Source: Candidatus Aminicenantota bacterium (GTDB lineage Bacteria; Acidobacteriota; Aminicenantia; Aminicenantales; Aminicenantaceae). From it: DNA of 42,680 nucleotides. Under the pieces are notes generated by a model that saw only the letters and a list, made by a program, of their open reading frames with translations, did not search any database and had not been told where the DNA came from. This document shows positions 16,733 through 25,582 of this stretch, piece after piece. Position numbers and translations under genes: made by a program. Location: contig DRHQ01000036.1 of the NCBI GenBank assembly GCA_011049545.1, forward strand, positions 1 to 42,680, in the 5' to 3' direction. Numbering within the stretch: the stretch's first letter is position 1; each line of letters opens with the position of its first letter.

Positions 16733-17342
16733 TGATCACCCCGTCGTTCGTAAAGGACTGAAGGAGATTATTGAAGATATTCCCGATATGGTAGTAAGCG
16801 GTGAAGCAAGCAATGGCCAGGAAGCATTAGAAAAAGCACGGAAAGGCGATTTCGATATTGCTGTGCTGGACATCTCCATGCCAGGCATAAGTGGGCTCGA
16901 TATTTTAAAACAATTAAAGGATGAAAAACCTGAGCTTTCAGTTTTGGTATTAAGCATGTATCCGGAAGAACAGTATGCGGTCCGGGTTTTAAGGGCGGGC
17001 GCTTCTGGATATCTGACAAAAGAAAGCGCACCGGAAGAATTGATAGCAGCTATCCGGAAAGCATCGAAAGGTGGGAAATATATCTCTTCTTCACTTGCTG
17101 AGAAATTGGCTTTTGATCTGGAAACTGGTGCTGGAAGACCGCTCCATGAGACTCTATCCGATCGCGAATATCAAGTGATGCGTATGATAGCTTCAGGGAA
17201 AACCGGAAAAGAAATTGGAGTGGAACTGTTCTTGAGTGCAAAAACAATCAGCACCTACCGCTCTCGTATCCTAGAGAAAATGAAAATGAAGAGCAGTGCC
17301 GAATTAACCCATTACGCCCTAAAACACGGGCTGGTGGAGTGA
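16710..17342 (+). CDS. NarL/LuxR-family response regulator
   Basis: 210 residues. The receiver spans 1-120 with ILIADDHPVVRKGL and acceptor D54 in AVLDISMPGISG. The LuxR-type helix-turn-helix spans ~145-208 (LSDREYQVMRMIASGKTGKE, then ISTYRSRILEKMKMKS). It overlaps the HisKA_3 kinase gene by 23 bases, the classical arrangement for a cognate pair, and is the last gene of the 11537-17342 relay operon. Phosphorylation should promote dimerisation and DNA binding. Target genes are not evident here. Confidence 0.93.
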   Translation: MIKILIADDHPVVRKGLKEIIEDIPDMVVSGEASNGQEALEKARKGDFDIAVLDISMPGISGLDILKQLKDEKPELSVLVLSMYPEEQYAVRVLRAGASGYLTKESAPEELIAAIRKASKGGKYISSSLAEKLAFDLETGAGRPLHETLSDREYQVMRMIASGKTGKEIGVELFLSAKTISTYRSRILEKMKMKSSAELTHYALKHGLVE

Positions 17343-17657
17343 AATCATCGGAAAGAGATAATAAATAACCTTGGAAACTTAGAAACACTAAAGAAAAAAT
17401 ATAGGCCGTCATAATTTTGACACCCCTCCATTTCAACTTCAGACTTCCGTTTTCTGAAAACTCCCTCCATCATCTTTCTTAATTAATTTGTAGGACAAAC
17501 ACCCACAAATCCTAAGGAAAAAATCCTACGAATCGGTGAGAAAAAGTCTTACAAAAATATCAGACAAATACCGATACCATTTTTATTTTTCCTGGCTTAG
17601 GCTTGACATGTCAGCCAATGACCAGGGAAATAATTTGAAAAAAGAGGATGGTCTTTC
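17343..17657. other. Intergenic region with short dyad motifs
   Basis: No gene is seen. The stretch 17491-17540 carries repeated half-sites (TTGTAGGA, AAATCCTAAGG, AAATCCTACGAA) including the dyad AAGGAAAAAATCCTA. It is similar in style to the TATGGA-N5-TCCATA palindromes found later. A sigma-54-like word TGGCTTAGGCTTGA at ~17593 has the wrong spacing, so I do not call a promoter. Confidence 0.4.
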
Positions 17658-18038
17658 ATGAAAGTTCTTATTGTCGATGATTCAATTCTCTTGCGCGAAC
17701 GGCTAACGGCCATGATTTCTGAGCTTCCGGAAATAGAGATAATAGGCCAGGCTGAAAACGCCCAAAATGCTATAAACTCCATCCGGATACTAAAGCCGGA
17801 CGTGACGATACTGGACATCCGGATGCCCGGAGGAAATGGGTTTGAAGTGCTCGAAAATATCAAGAAAGATAAATGGCATCCTTTAATGATAGTGCTTACC
17901 AGCTATCCCTATCCTCAATACAAGAAAAAATGCCTGGATTCAGGTGCTGATTTCTTTTTTGATAAATCTTCTGAATTTCAGAAGGTTATTGAGGTGCTTA
18001 AAAAATTTATTAAGGAATCTAATGTTCAGAACAATTAG
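17658..18038 (+). CDS. Single-domain response regulator (receiver only)
   Basis: 126 residues, one receiver domain with the pocket LIVDDS, acceptor D53 in TILDIRMPGGNG and a terminal lysine in FFDKSSEF. The sequence resembles the receiver of NarL-type regulators, but there is no output domain. It precedes the PAS kinase at 18177 by 139 bases. That spacer contains a run of GACAAGAAACGACA-like words at ~18060-18095. It may receive phosphate from the following kinase or act as a phosphate sink. Confidence 0.88.
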   Translation: MKVLIVDDSILLRERLTAMISELPEIEIIGQAENAQNAINSIRILKPDVTILDIRMPGGNGFEVLENIKKDKWHPLMIVLTSYPYPQYKKKCLDSGADFFFDKSSEFQKVIEVLKKFIKESNVQNN

Positions 18039-18176
18039 CAATAATGAAGGCAGTAAAAGACGACAAGAAACGACAAAAAGTGACAAGAAGCGACATACTG
18101 AATGCAAATATTGACAATAATGGCAATGCTTTTAATGATGAGGATGAATTACCTTATCTTTTAAGGTAAACATAAA

Positions 18177-19760
18177 TTGAAAGATAAATATAGAACAAAC
18201 GATCGACTTCTCGAAGAATTGCCAGAATTTCACTATCGAACTAATGAATCGGAAAAATCGGGAACAAAGCGAAAGGAAGCAGAGGAAAAGCTCTGGGAAA
18301 ATGAGGAGCGGTTCAAGAATTTTTTTAAGAATAATCCTGAATACTGCTATATGATTTCACCTGAAGGCTTAATACTGGATGTGAACAATGTTGCTCTAAA
18401 GGCATTAGGCTACAAGAAAGAGGAACTTGTCGGCAAATCCATGAATATGGTGTATGCTCCTGAGTCGCTGTCGAAAATGAGGGAGAACTTCACAAAGTGG
18501 AAAAAAACTGGAGAACTCAAAGATGAAGAAATGGTAATCATCACCAAACATGGAAATAGTCATGTGGTCCTCCTAAGTGCTACTGCGCTGCAAGATAAGG
18601 ATGGAAAACTTTTAAGTTCCGTGTCCGTGCATAAAGATATCACCAAACGCAAACTAGCAGAGGAGGAGCTTCGAGAGAAAGAGGAGTTTAATTTTGCATT
18701 ATTCCAGCACAATCCTGGCCAAACTATAGCTGTGGACCAAGAAGGAAGAGTGGTGAAAACCAACATGGCCAAAAGGAAATCAGGAGATAGAGTGCCTAAT
18801 ATCGGAGATGTCATGTATAAAGATTATGCGGGAAGGCACGAGATCGATATGTACTCTGAATTGATGGAATGCATAAAATCGGCGAAGACAAAAACATTCC
18901 CTGAACTAAAATACAATGACAAGTTTCTGAACATATCGATAGCTTCTTTTCCCAAGGGGGCTATCATAACATCCCAGGACATCACCGAGCAGAAGCGAGC
19001 CGAAAAAGAGAAAGAGAGGCTTCAGGCGCAACTAATTCAATCAGAAAAAATGGCAGGAATCGGGACTATGGCAAGCGGGATCGCCCATGAATTCAATAAC
19101 CTGCTTCATATAATGAGGGGGCATGCAGAATTTGCTCAAAGCACAAAGAAAACCAAAGATGTGGAAGAAGCTTTAGATGTGGTACTAAAAACTTCTGATG
19201 AAGTCGCCAAGATTGTCGGCAATTTATTGACTTTCGCAAGAGAGGCACCATCTAAAAAAGAAAGAGAAACGGTTGATATAAATGAGTCGATAGAAGGAGT
19301 GCTATCGTTGATGGAGGAGCACCTTAGAAAGCAAAATATTGAAATTGTAAGGAAATACGGGAGGACTCTTCAGGTAGAAATGAATATGGGAGAGATGCAG
19401 CAAGTATTTCTGAATATAGTTAATAATGCCCGGGATTCAATGTTACCCAAAGGTGGAAAGCTGGAAATAGAAACCAAACGGCTTAATGGAAATATTGAAG
19501 TAAGCATTAGTGATACAGGAAAGGGGATTGAGAAGGAGAATTTGGGCAAGTTATTTGAACCCTTTTATACGACCAAAAGAACTGAGGGAGAAAATAGCGA
19601 GTTTCCAGGCACAGGGCTTGGTTTATCTGTTTCTTACGGAATCGTGAAGAGACATGGCGGAACGATTGAAGTTAAAAGCAAAATGAATAAAGGCACAACT
19701 TTTATTGTTAAACTACCTCTGAAAAAACAAAGAAGGAAGAGCCTGCATAATAATAAGTAA
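18177..19760 (+). CDS. PAS-PAS soluble histidine kinase
   Basis: 527 residues from a TTG start at 18177 with AAGG seven to eight bases upstream. A charged leader (MKDKYRTNDRLLEELPE) is followed by PAS ~45-155, a second degenerate PAS ~165-270, and HisKA with ASGIAHEFNNLL (H304). The HATPase has NIVNNARDSM, DTGKGIEKEN and GTGLGLS. No membrane segment. The kinase core is closely related to those of the 20033 and 22488 genes. No receiver is fused, so its partner is probably the lone receiver at 17658 or a nearby receiver protein. Confidence 0.9.
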   Translation: MKDKYRTNDRLLEELPEFHYRTNESEKSGTKRKEAEEKLWENEERFKNFFKNNPEYCYMISPEGLILDVNNVALKALGYKKEELVGKSMNMVYAPESLSKMRENFTKWKKTGELKDEEMVIITKHGNSHVVLLSATALQDKDGKLLSSVSVHKDITKRKLAEEELREKEEFNFALFQHNPGQTIAVDQEGRVVKTNMAKRKSGDRVPNIGDVMYKDYAGRHEIDMYSELMECIKSAKTKTFPELKYNDKFLNISIASFPKGAIITSQDITEQKRAEKEKERLQAQLIQSEKMAGIGTMASGIAHEFNNLLHIMRGHAEFAQSTKKTKDVEEALDVVLKTSDEVAKIVGNLLTFAREAPSKKERETVDINESIEGVLSLMEEHLRKQNIEIVRKYGRTLQVEMNMGEMQQVFLNIVNNARDSMLPKGGKLEIETKRLNGNIEVSISDTGKGIEKENLGKLFEPFYTTKRTEGENSEFPGTGLGLSVSYGIVKRHGGTIEVKSKMNKGTTFIVKLPLKKQRRKSLHNNK

Positions 19761-19910
19761 TAAAAACCACCTTTCTAACCTTCGTGTCTCTTCATTAACT
19801 AATATAACTCTTTTTCCTCTACAGCTTTTCACCCTCTTCACTTAGACAGCCCAGGCGTGTGTAATCATATCGCTCAAAAAATAATACTCTATTATTATGC
19901 CTTTTTAACT

Positions 19911-19946
19911 CCACGATGAGATGACGAATGGAAAAAATCATCGTGG
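19911..19946. repeat. Hairpin-forming inverted repeat
   Basis: CCACGATGA and TCATCGTGG form a perfect nine-base stem with an 18-base loop, about 85 bases before the next kinase start. It is not followed by a T run, so an operator or leader element is as likely as a terminator. Confidence 0.45.
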
Positions 19947-20032
19947 GAATCCTCTCAAAGGGTGATGCTATAATCCCTATGTCCCTAATATAATAATTAG
20001 CTTCAATAGTTATTAAAGGATCGGACTGCTAA

Positions 20033-21922
20033 ATGAAAGCTAAACCACAAATCTTGATTGTCGAAGATGAACTCATTGCAGCAGAAGACCTGCGGATAAC
20101 TTTGACGAATTTAGGCTATGAAGTCCCCTCAATGGTGTCTTCAGGAAGGAAGGCCATTAAAGAGATAGAAAAGAAAAAACCTGATCTAATATTGATGGAT
20201 ATTAAACTAAAAGGGGATATCGACGGAGTGGAGGCATCTAAACAGATTCGTTCCCGTTTTAATATTCCGATTATCTATATCACTGCTCTGTCAGATAACG
20301 ACGCATTGCAGCGAGCAAAAACAACCGAGCCCTTTGGCTATATACATAAACCTATTGAAGAAAATGAATTGCACACTACTATCGAGATGGCTCTTTACAG
20401 GCATAAGATGGAGAGGAAGTTAAAAGAGAGCGAGGAGAGATACAGGACTCTTTTCGAGGATTCAAGAGACGCTCTCTATATTACTACTCGAGAGGGCAAG
20501 ATTGTTGACGTCAACCAATCTATGCTGGATCTTTCTGGATATACCAGAGAAGAAATGCTGGGCATGAATATTCAGAAGAAATATGTTAATCATACTGACC
20601 GGGCTGATTTCCAGGAGCAGATAGAGAAGAAAGGATTTGTTAGAGACTATGAAGTGAAGTTCCTTACTAAAGATAGGAAGGAGATGGACTGCTTGATAAC
20701 AGCGGCAGTGCAGCGGAATCATGATGGAAGCATAGTGGGCTATCAAGGAAGCATCCGCGATATAACCGAACGAAAGAAGGCTGAGGCGGAGAAAGAGGGG
20801 CTCCATGCTCGGCTTGTTCATTCGGAGAAAATGGCAGGAATTGGGACTCTGGCAAGTGGCATCGCCCATGAATTCAATAATCTCTTTCAGATAATAAAGG
20901 GGCATATGGAATTTGCCCAGACGACAAAAAGATCAGAGGATATGGAAGAAGCTTCAGCCATAGTTATCCACAATACTGATAGAGGCGCGAAGATTATTAA
21001 AGATTTGCTGTCTTTCGCAAGAGAGGAGCCATCTGAAAAAGTACTGTGTGATATTGTAGAGCCGATAGAATCAGTGCTCTTACTGACAGAAGAGCACTTC
21101 AAGAAGAACAATATCAATATAGTCAGGAAATATAATAAAACTCCAACAGTAGAGGTAAATAAAGCAGAGATGCAGCAAGTATTTTTGAATATGGTCACGA
21201 ATGCCCGGGATGCGATGCTGCCCGAGGGAGGGAAATTGGAGATAAGTGTTAAGCAGGTCGGCGAAAATGTGGAAGTAAGCTTCGCTGATTCAGGCAAAGG
21301 GATAAATAAAGAAAATTTGGGCAAGTTGTTTGAACCTTTCTATACGACCAAAGGAGCTATCGGAAACGATGATAATCTTCAGGGCACAGGACTTGGTTTA
21401 TCTGTTTCTTATGGAATTGTGAAGAGACACGGAGGAACGATTGAGGTTATAAGCAAGGCAGGGAAAGGAAGTATTTTCACTATCAAGCTACCAGCAAAGG
21501 GGAAAAAGGCTGAGGAAAAATTGCCTAAGGACGAAAAGCGGAAAGAAGACAGAGAGAGTTTGCCTCTAAATATTTTGGCAGTGGATGATGAGGAAGATTT
21601 GTGCAAGATGTTTGTCAAATGGTTATCTTTAAAAGGGTTTAGAGTGGAATCGGCAACAACGGGGAAGAAAGCCATTCACTTGTTTAAGAAAGAGAAATTT
21701 GACTTTGTCTTTTTGGATATCATCATGCCTGGGATTCCATCAATCGAGGTGCTTGAAAAAATAAAGAAGCTTTCGCCAAAGACGAAAGTCATCATGATGA
21801 GCGGAAAATTAATAGGCAAGGATTTAGTGAATGAGCTGAGACAAAAAGGCTCTTCGGGCTTTCTCCAAAAGCCTTTCAAAATAGAAGACATCATGAGAGC
21901 CATCAAGGGGACTGGATTGTAG
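20033..21922 (+). CDS. Hybrid histidine kinase REC-PAS-HisKA-HATPase-REC
   Basis: 629 residues. The N-terminal receiver (1-125) has LIVEDE and D56 (LMDIKLKGDIDG). PAS ~130-245 ends in GSIRDITERKKAE. HisKA has ASGIAHEFNNLF (H279), HATPase ~370-490 has NMVTNARDAM and GTGLGLS, and the C-terminal receiver ~512-629 has D562 (VFLDIIMPGIPS). A ribosome site AAAGGA lies upstream. Receivers at both ends suggest it takes phosphate in and passes it on. The stop codon TAG at 21920-21922 is part of a palindromic repeat (TGTAGGGGC...), so the final codons may have been set by repeat insertion. Confidence 0.92.
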   Translation: MKAKPQILIVEDELIAAEDLRITLTNLGYEVPSMVSSGRKAIKEIEKKKPDLILMDIKLKGDIDGVEASKQIRSRFNIPIIYITALSDNDALQRAKTTEPFGYIHKPIEENELHTTIEMALYRHKMERKLKESEERYRTLFEDSRDALYITTREGKIVDVNQSMLDLSGYTREEMLGMNIQKKYVNHTDRADFQEQIEKKGFVRDYEVKFLTKDRKEMDCLITAAVQRNHDGSIVGYQGSIRDITERKKAEAEKEGLHARLVHSEKMAGIGTLASGIAHEFNNLFQIIKGHMEFAQTTKRSEDMEEASAIVIHNTDRGAKIIKDLLSFAREEPSEKVLCDIVEPIESVLLLTEEHFKKNNINIVRKYNKTPTVEVNKAEMQQVFLNMVTNARDAMLPEGGKLEISVKQVGENVEVSFADSGKGINKENLGKLFEPFYTTKGAIGNDDNLQGTGLGLSVSYGIVKRHGGTIEVISKAGKGSIFTIKLPAKGKKAEEKLPKDEKRKEDRESLPLNILAVDDEEDLCKMFVKWLSLKGFRVESATTGKKAIHLFKKEKFDFVFLDIIMPGIPSIEVLEKIKKLSPKTKVIMMSGKLIGKDLVNELRQKGSSGFLQKPFKIEDIMRAIKGTGL

Positions 21923-22100
21923 GGGCTTGATTCATCAAGCCCACCTTTTCGATTATATAAATAAACTGAACGGTTTTAATTTTCCTTACGTATGCGTTTG
22001 GCTTTTCTTGCGTATGGATTTTTCTTCTGTAGGGGCTTGATTTATCAAGCCCACATTTTCGACTATATAAATAAACTGAACGGTTTTAATTTTTCTTATA
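21919..22100. repeat. Direct repeat of ~70 bases, each with a GGGCTTGAT..ATCAAGCCC palindrome
   Basis: Copies start at about 21919 and 22029. Each has TGTAGGGGCTTGATT, then ATCAAGCCCAC, then a shared tail with TATATAAATAAACTGAACGG and TTTTAATTTT. The palindrome forms an eight-base stem with a four-base loop and is followed by T-rich sequence, so it could also terminate transcription of the upstream kinase gene. Confidence 0.8.
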
Positions 22101-22163
22101 ATGAATGAAACCTGTCCCCATTTATTAAACGAAAAACAATCTAAACCATAAAATTTTTAAAGG

Positions 22164-22249
22164 TCTGACCCTAATTTACTCCCAATTTTCCAAATTAATT
22201 GACTTTATGCAGGACTTGCATTATATATATAGAGAAAAATAGGGTCAGT
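22164..22249. repeat. Inverted-repeat remnant with CTGACCCTAATTT arms
   Basis: CTGACCCTAATTT (~22164-22176) faces AAAATAGGGTCAG (~22235-22247) across about 60 AT-rich bases. Related words occur at 32590-32625. No gene is enclosed. It resembles a small decayed element of the same style as the one at 6400-6785. Confidence 0.45.
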
Positions 22250-22339
22250 TATATTTGCTTTAACGAAGGGTAAAAGGAGATTCCTCACTTGCTGGGAACA
22301 GGCTCCCCAATCTTATAGAAAAGGAAAGCTATAATTACT

Positions 22340-22474
22340 ATGAATAATACAGACGTAACCACATATCGGTCTAAAAAACTGTCCCCCTCCCAATTCAATA
22401 GCTACATTCAAACTACTAATCCGGAACCTCAAGAGAAGCTGGAAGTAGTTACCCTGAAACTCACGCCTTTTTAA
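22340..22474 (+). CDS. Possible small ORF (44 residues) preceding a kinase gene
   Basis: ATG at 22340 opens a 44-residue frame beginning MNNTDVTTYRSKKLSPSQFN and ending in TPF, 13 bases before the kinase at 22488. A weak AAGGAAAG lies 12 bases upstream of the ATG. The composition is protein-like (mixed polar residues, P-E-P-Q-E), but no family is recognised. It may be a leader ORF, an N-terminal relic, or chance. Confidence 0.28.
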   Translation: MNNTDVTTYRSKKLSPSQFNSYIQTTNPEPQEKLEVVTLKLTPF

Positions 22475-22487
22475 AGAGGTAAACCGA

Positions 22488-23711
22488 ATGAAAGACCATG
22501 ATAGGACAAATAAGAAGTTCGAGGAAGAATTAGTAGAACTGGTCCAGGAAATTTCTGAATTGGAAATTTCCGAAGTAAAGCTCAAGCGAGAGAAAGAAGA
22601 TAAAGAAAAAGTTCTTGTCCAACTTATTCAATCAGTGAAAATGGCAGGAGTCGAGAATCTGGCCAGCGGCATAGCGCATGAATTCAATAACCTGCTTCAA
22701 ATAATGAAGGGGCATGCTGAATTTGCTCAAAGAACAAAGAAAGCAGAAGACATGGAAGAAGCTCTAGATATAGTTTTAAAAGCTTCCGATAAAATCGAAA
22801 ATCTTATTAAAGATCTATTAGCGTTCTCAAGAAAGGAATCATTTGAAAAAGTACTGTGCGATATTACTGAGCCGTTAGAATCAGTGCTCTCGCTGACAGA
22901 GGAGCAATTCAAGGAGCACAATATCGAAGTAGATAGGAAATATGAAAAAACTTCTGCAGTAGAGATAAATAAAGTAGAGATGCAGAGAGTATTTTTGAAT
23001 ATGGTTAACAATGCCCGGGATGCGATGCTACCCATGGGAGGGAATTTGGAAGTAGGTGTTAAGCAGGCTGGCGAAAATGTGGAAGTAAGATTCACTGATA
23101 CGGGAAAAGGGATAAAAGAGGCAAATCTAAGGAGAGTATTCGAACCATTTTATACTACTCACGTAGAGGTGGAAAAGGATAGCTGGCTCAAGGGTATAGG
23201 ACTTAGTTTATCTGTCTCTTATAGAATCGTGAAAAGACACGGCGGCATGATTGAAGTTGAAAGTGAGATAGGAAAAGGCACTACCTTCATAGTCAAACTG
23301 CCAGCGAAGGGAGAAAAGGCGGAAGAAAAAAGGGAAGAGAGGAAAGAAATGGCAAAACCAGAATCTAAGAATATTTTGATAGTGGATGATGAAGAAGAGA
23401 TATGCAAGATGTTTACAAAGTGGTTATCATTAGACGGTCACAGAGTGAAATATGCATTGACTGGAAGGGATGCCATTGATCTCATAAAGAAAGATAGTTT
23501 TAATGTTGTGTTTTTGGATCTTGTCATGCCAGGAGTTCCGAGTATTGAAGTTCTCGAAGAAATAAAGAATATTTCTCCAGAGACGAAAGTAGTAATGATA
23601 ACAGGTAAATTAATGGATAAGGACTTATTGAGTGATCTAATACAAAAAGGCGCTATTGGCTATCTTCAAAAGCCTTTCAAGATAGAAGACATAAAAGAAA
23701 TAATAGGTTAG
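22488..23711 (+). CDS. Sensor-less hybrid histidine kinase (HisKA-HATPase-REC) with a degenerate G2 box
   Basis: 407 residues: a short charged coiled leader (1-50), HisKA with ASGIAHEFNNLL (H64), HATPase ~150-275, and receiver ~290-407 with D344 (FLDLVMPGVPS). There is no PAS or other sensor, unlike the paralogues at 18177 and 20033 that share the core. The G2 nucleotide motif reads GIGLSLS instead of GTGLGLS, and FEPFYTT is followed by an altered ATP lid. ATP binding may therefore be weakened. A ribosome site AGAGGT lies upstream. It may be a recently rearranged kinase that works with other receivers or as a phosphatase or scaffold. Confidence 0.88.
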   Translation: MKDHDRTNKKFEEELVELVQEISELEISEVKLKREKEDKEKVLVQLIQSVKMAGVENLASGIAHEFNNLLQIMKGHAEFAQRTKKAEDMEEALDIVLKASDKIENLIKDLLAFSRKESFEKVLCDITEPLESVLSLTEEQFKEHNIEVDRKYEKTSAVEINKVEMQRVFLNMVNNARDAMLPMGGNLEVGVKQAGENVEVRFTDTGKGIKEANLRRVFEPFYTTHVEVEKDSWLKGIGLSLSVSYRIVKRHGGMIEVESEIGKGTTFIVKLPAKGEKAEEKREERKEMAKPESKNILIVDDEEEICKMFTKWLSLDGHRVKYALTGRDAIDLIKKDSFNVVFLDLVMPGVPSIEVLEEIKNISPETKVVMITGKLMDKDLLSDLIQKGAIGYLQKPFKIEDIKEIIG

Positions 23712-24415
23712 TAAATAAGCAAATCTAGGGGGATTTGACCCATCTTCTGTAGGGGCTTGATTTAATCAATTGGGGGGGCGAGATTGATCTATCTTCTGCA
23801 GGGGACGGATATAATCAATTCTGGGGGGATTGATCTATCTTCTGTAGGGGACGGATATAATCAATTCTGGGGGGATTGATCTATCTTCTGTAGGGGCTTG
23901 ATTTATCAAGCCCACCTTATAAATTTTATCAATTACCTCTTATGTATCTCTAATTCTTCTTAGAGAGATGGAATTGGACTATTCATTACTCCTCAAAACT
24001 ATGGAAAAAAAGCCATGACTCATAATGAGAAAAAAGGGGAATTAAAAGACAAATAAAGAAATGATAAGAAGTCTGCATGATATAACTCTATCAAATTAAA
24101 CATTTTAAGAGAGATCCTAAATTCAGAATCAAATTTGGCATAAAACTTGGTCTACCCAACATTCTAAAAGAAAAATCGGGAAGAAATTCTATACCAAGTA
24201 AAATTATCAGTTAGTAGAAGACCAGGCGCAAATAGAAGCAGCTGTATAGGAAATTGAAAATTTTCAGCGAAAATCATCCAAGGGCGGTAGCCTGCCAAAA
24301 TTTATTCAGCACTCCCTACATAAAACAGGTAATTTCCTAAAAATATAGATTTCCTCTAATAGGTGGGCTTGATAAATCAAGCCCCTACAAAAGAAGAATA
24401 CATAAAGAACAAATA
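23712..24415. other. Repeat-rich intergenic region upstream of kinase copy A
   Basis: After the 46-base array comes TATGG-N8-CCATG (24000-24017). The sigma-54-like word TGGCATAAAACTTGGT lies at 24136, GGGCGGTAGCCTGCC at ~24283, and a reverse-oriented palindrome GGGCTTGATAAATCAAGCCC at ~24366-24385. From about 23996 on, the region is alignable with 27466-27896, so it is part of a duplication. No gene is present. Confidence 0.55.
23732..23916. repeat. Tandem array of ~46-base units built on the TGTAGGGG palindrome
   Basis: Units begin GATT(T)GA..TATCTTCTG at about 23732, 23782, 23828 and 23874; the last two steps are exactly 46 bases. Internal units carry GTAGGGGACGGATATAATCA and then ATTCTGGGGGG. 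The outer units carry the CTTGATTTA version, and the last ends in a full GGGCTTGATTTATCAAGCCC. It reads as local tandem amplification of the dispersed palindromic repeat. Confidence 0.75.
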
Positions 24416-25281
24416 ATGATGCGTGAGAAGGCACGAATTGGAAACCAAATTCAAAAGCCAAAAGATTTGTTACCAGGCAAATTGAAAGAAAATTCAGAGA
24501 GGAAAATAAAAAATTGAGAGCAATAGAACAAGAAAGCGGCGACCTCCTTGAAGAACTGGATGATGCTTATAAACTGTTAAGAAAAACCCAGGAAGAATTA
24601 ATCATAAAAGAAAAATTGAGCATGGCAGGAGGATTGGCCGCCGGGGTAGCCCATGAACTGAGAAACTCCCTGAATATCATCGGAATCTCAGTCCAATACT
24701 TGCATGACAAATTCAACCCAGGAGACGAGAGAAGAGAATTCACCAAAGCTATCATGAACAAGGTCGAAAAATTAAACTCGGTAACAACCGACCTCATCCA
24801 CTTTGCCCGCCCTCAACATCCCCAGTTTAAAAAAGCTAACATCCATAAAATCTTAGACAGAACCCTTAGCCTGGTTAAATTTAAATGCATTGTCCAAAAA
24901 GTAAGGGTGGTTAGGAATTATGCGGCGAACTCGCCCTGCATAGAAATAGATAACGAATTAATGGAACAGGTCACATTGAATCTTATTGATAACGCTCTCT
25001 GGGCAATGCCTGAGAGAGGAAAACTCATAATTGGGACCAGGATGTTTGATGACAATAATCTCATAGAAATAAATTTTACTGATACCGGATGCGGGATGCC
25101 CAGAAAGGATGTCTCCTGCATCTTCGATCCTTTCTTCACTCAAAGAGAGAATGGAACTGGTCTGGGGCTATCCATTGTTCATCGGATCATTGAAACACAT
25201 AAGGGTTCTATCGATGTCGAAAGCGAGTTAAAGAAAGGAACTACCTTCAGGATAAGGCTGCCCGCTTTGCAAAAAGAATAA
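24416..25281 (+). pseudogene. NtrB-like histidine kinase, copy A, with a 5' frameshift
   Basis: Aligned base by base with copy B (27897-28760), the original start is ATG at 24416. Copy A has lost one base near 24505 (AGGAAAATAAAAAATTGAGAG against GGGGAAAAATCGAAAATCAAG in B), which shifts the N-terminal ~33 codons out of frame. The rest is open as a 255-residue ORF from TTG at 24514. It has HisKA AAGVAHELRNSL (H47 of that ORF), HATPase NLIDNALWAM, DTGCGMPRKD and GTGLGLS, so the catalytic core is intact and could still be made from the internal TTG. It is a soluble NtrB-like kinase with no fused sensor. A truncated NtrC-type gene follows. Confidence 0.75.
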
Positions 25282-25338
25282 GAAATAAGAAGGAATCTTC
25301 TGAGATTTGATCATTTAATAAAAAACGTCGTGGAGAAT

Positions 25339-25394
25339 ATCCATACAAAAAAACCATACAAAAAAAACCATACAATATGGAAAAAAGACCATAG
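25339..25394. promoter_or_regulatory. Cluster of CCATA/TATGG half-sites (possible activator-binding array)
   Basis: CCATA occurs at 25341, 25354 and 25368 at 13-14 base steps separated by A runs. TATGG at 25376 and CCATA at 25389 then complete a TATGG-N8-CCATA dyad. The same dyad sits upstream of the sigma-54-like elements at 24136, 27604 and 31507. No -24/-12 element follows at the expected distance here; the array lies between copy A and the truncated activator. Confidence 0.4.
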
Positions 25395-25454
25395 TGAGTG
25401 TGAGACAGGTTGTTTGATAAATCGAAGGTCTACAATTAATTTGTACAATCCAAA

Positions 25455-25582
25455 ATGTGGGCTTGATAAATCAAGCCCCTACAATATTTGTATTGTGAGC
25501 CTGGTGAATCAGGGGCCTTAAGAAGATGAATTCATCGCCTGCAACTATAATAAAGGTAGGCTTGATAAATCAGAGTTATGCA
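25455..25582. repeat. Palindromic repeats, one intact and two degenerate
   Basis: GGGCTTGATAAATCAAGCCC is intact at ~25459-25478. Degenerate relatives follow at ~25493-25520 (GAGCCTGGTGAATCAGGGGCC) and ~25556-25576 (GTAGGCTTGATAAATCAGAG). The last one lies inside the 5' part of the truncated NtrC ORF. Confidence 0.65.

Noticed and set aside
17593-17610. Sigma-54 promoter TGGCTTAGGCTTGA
   Set aside because: The GG to -12 spacing is one base short and the -12 GC is missing.
23732-23916. CRISPR array
   Set aside because: The units are directly abutting with no unique spacers, and no cas gene is present.
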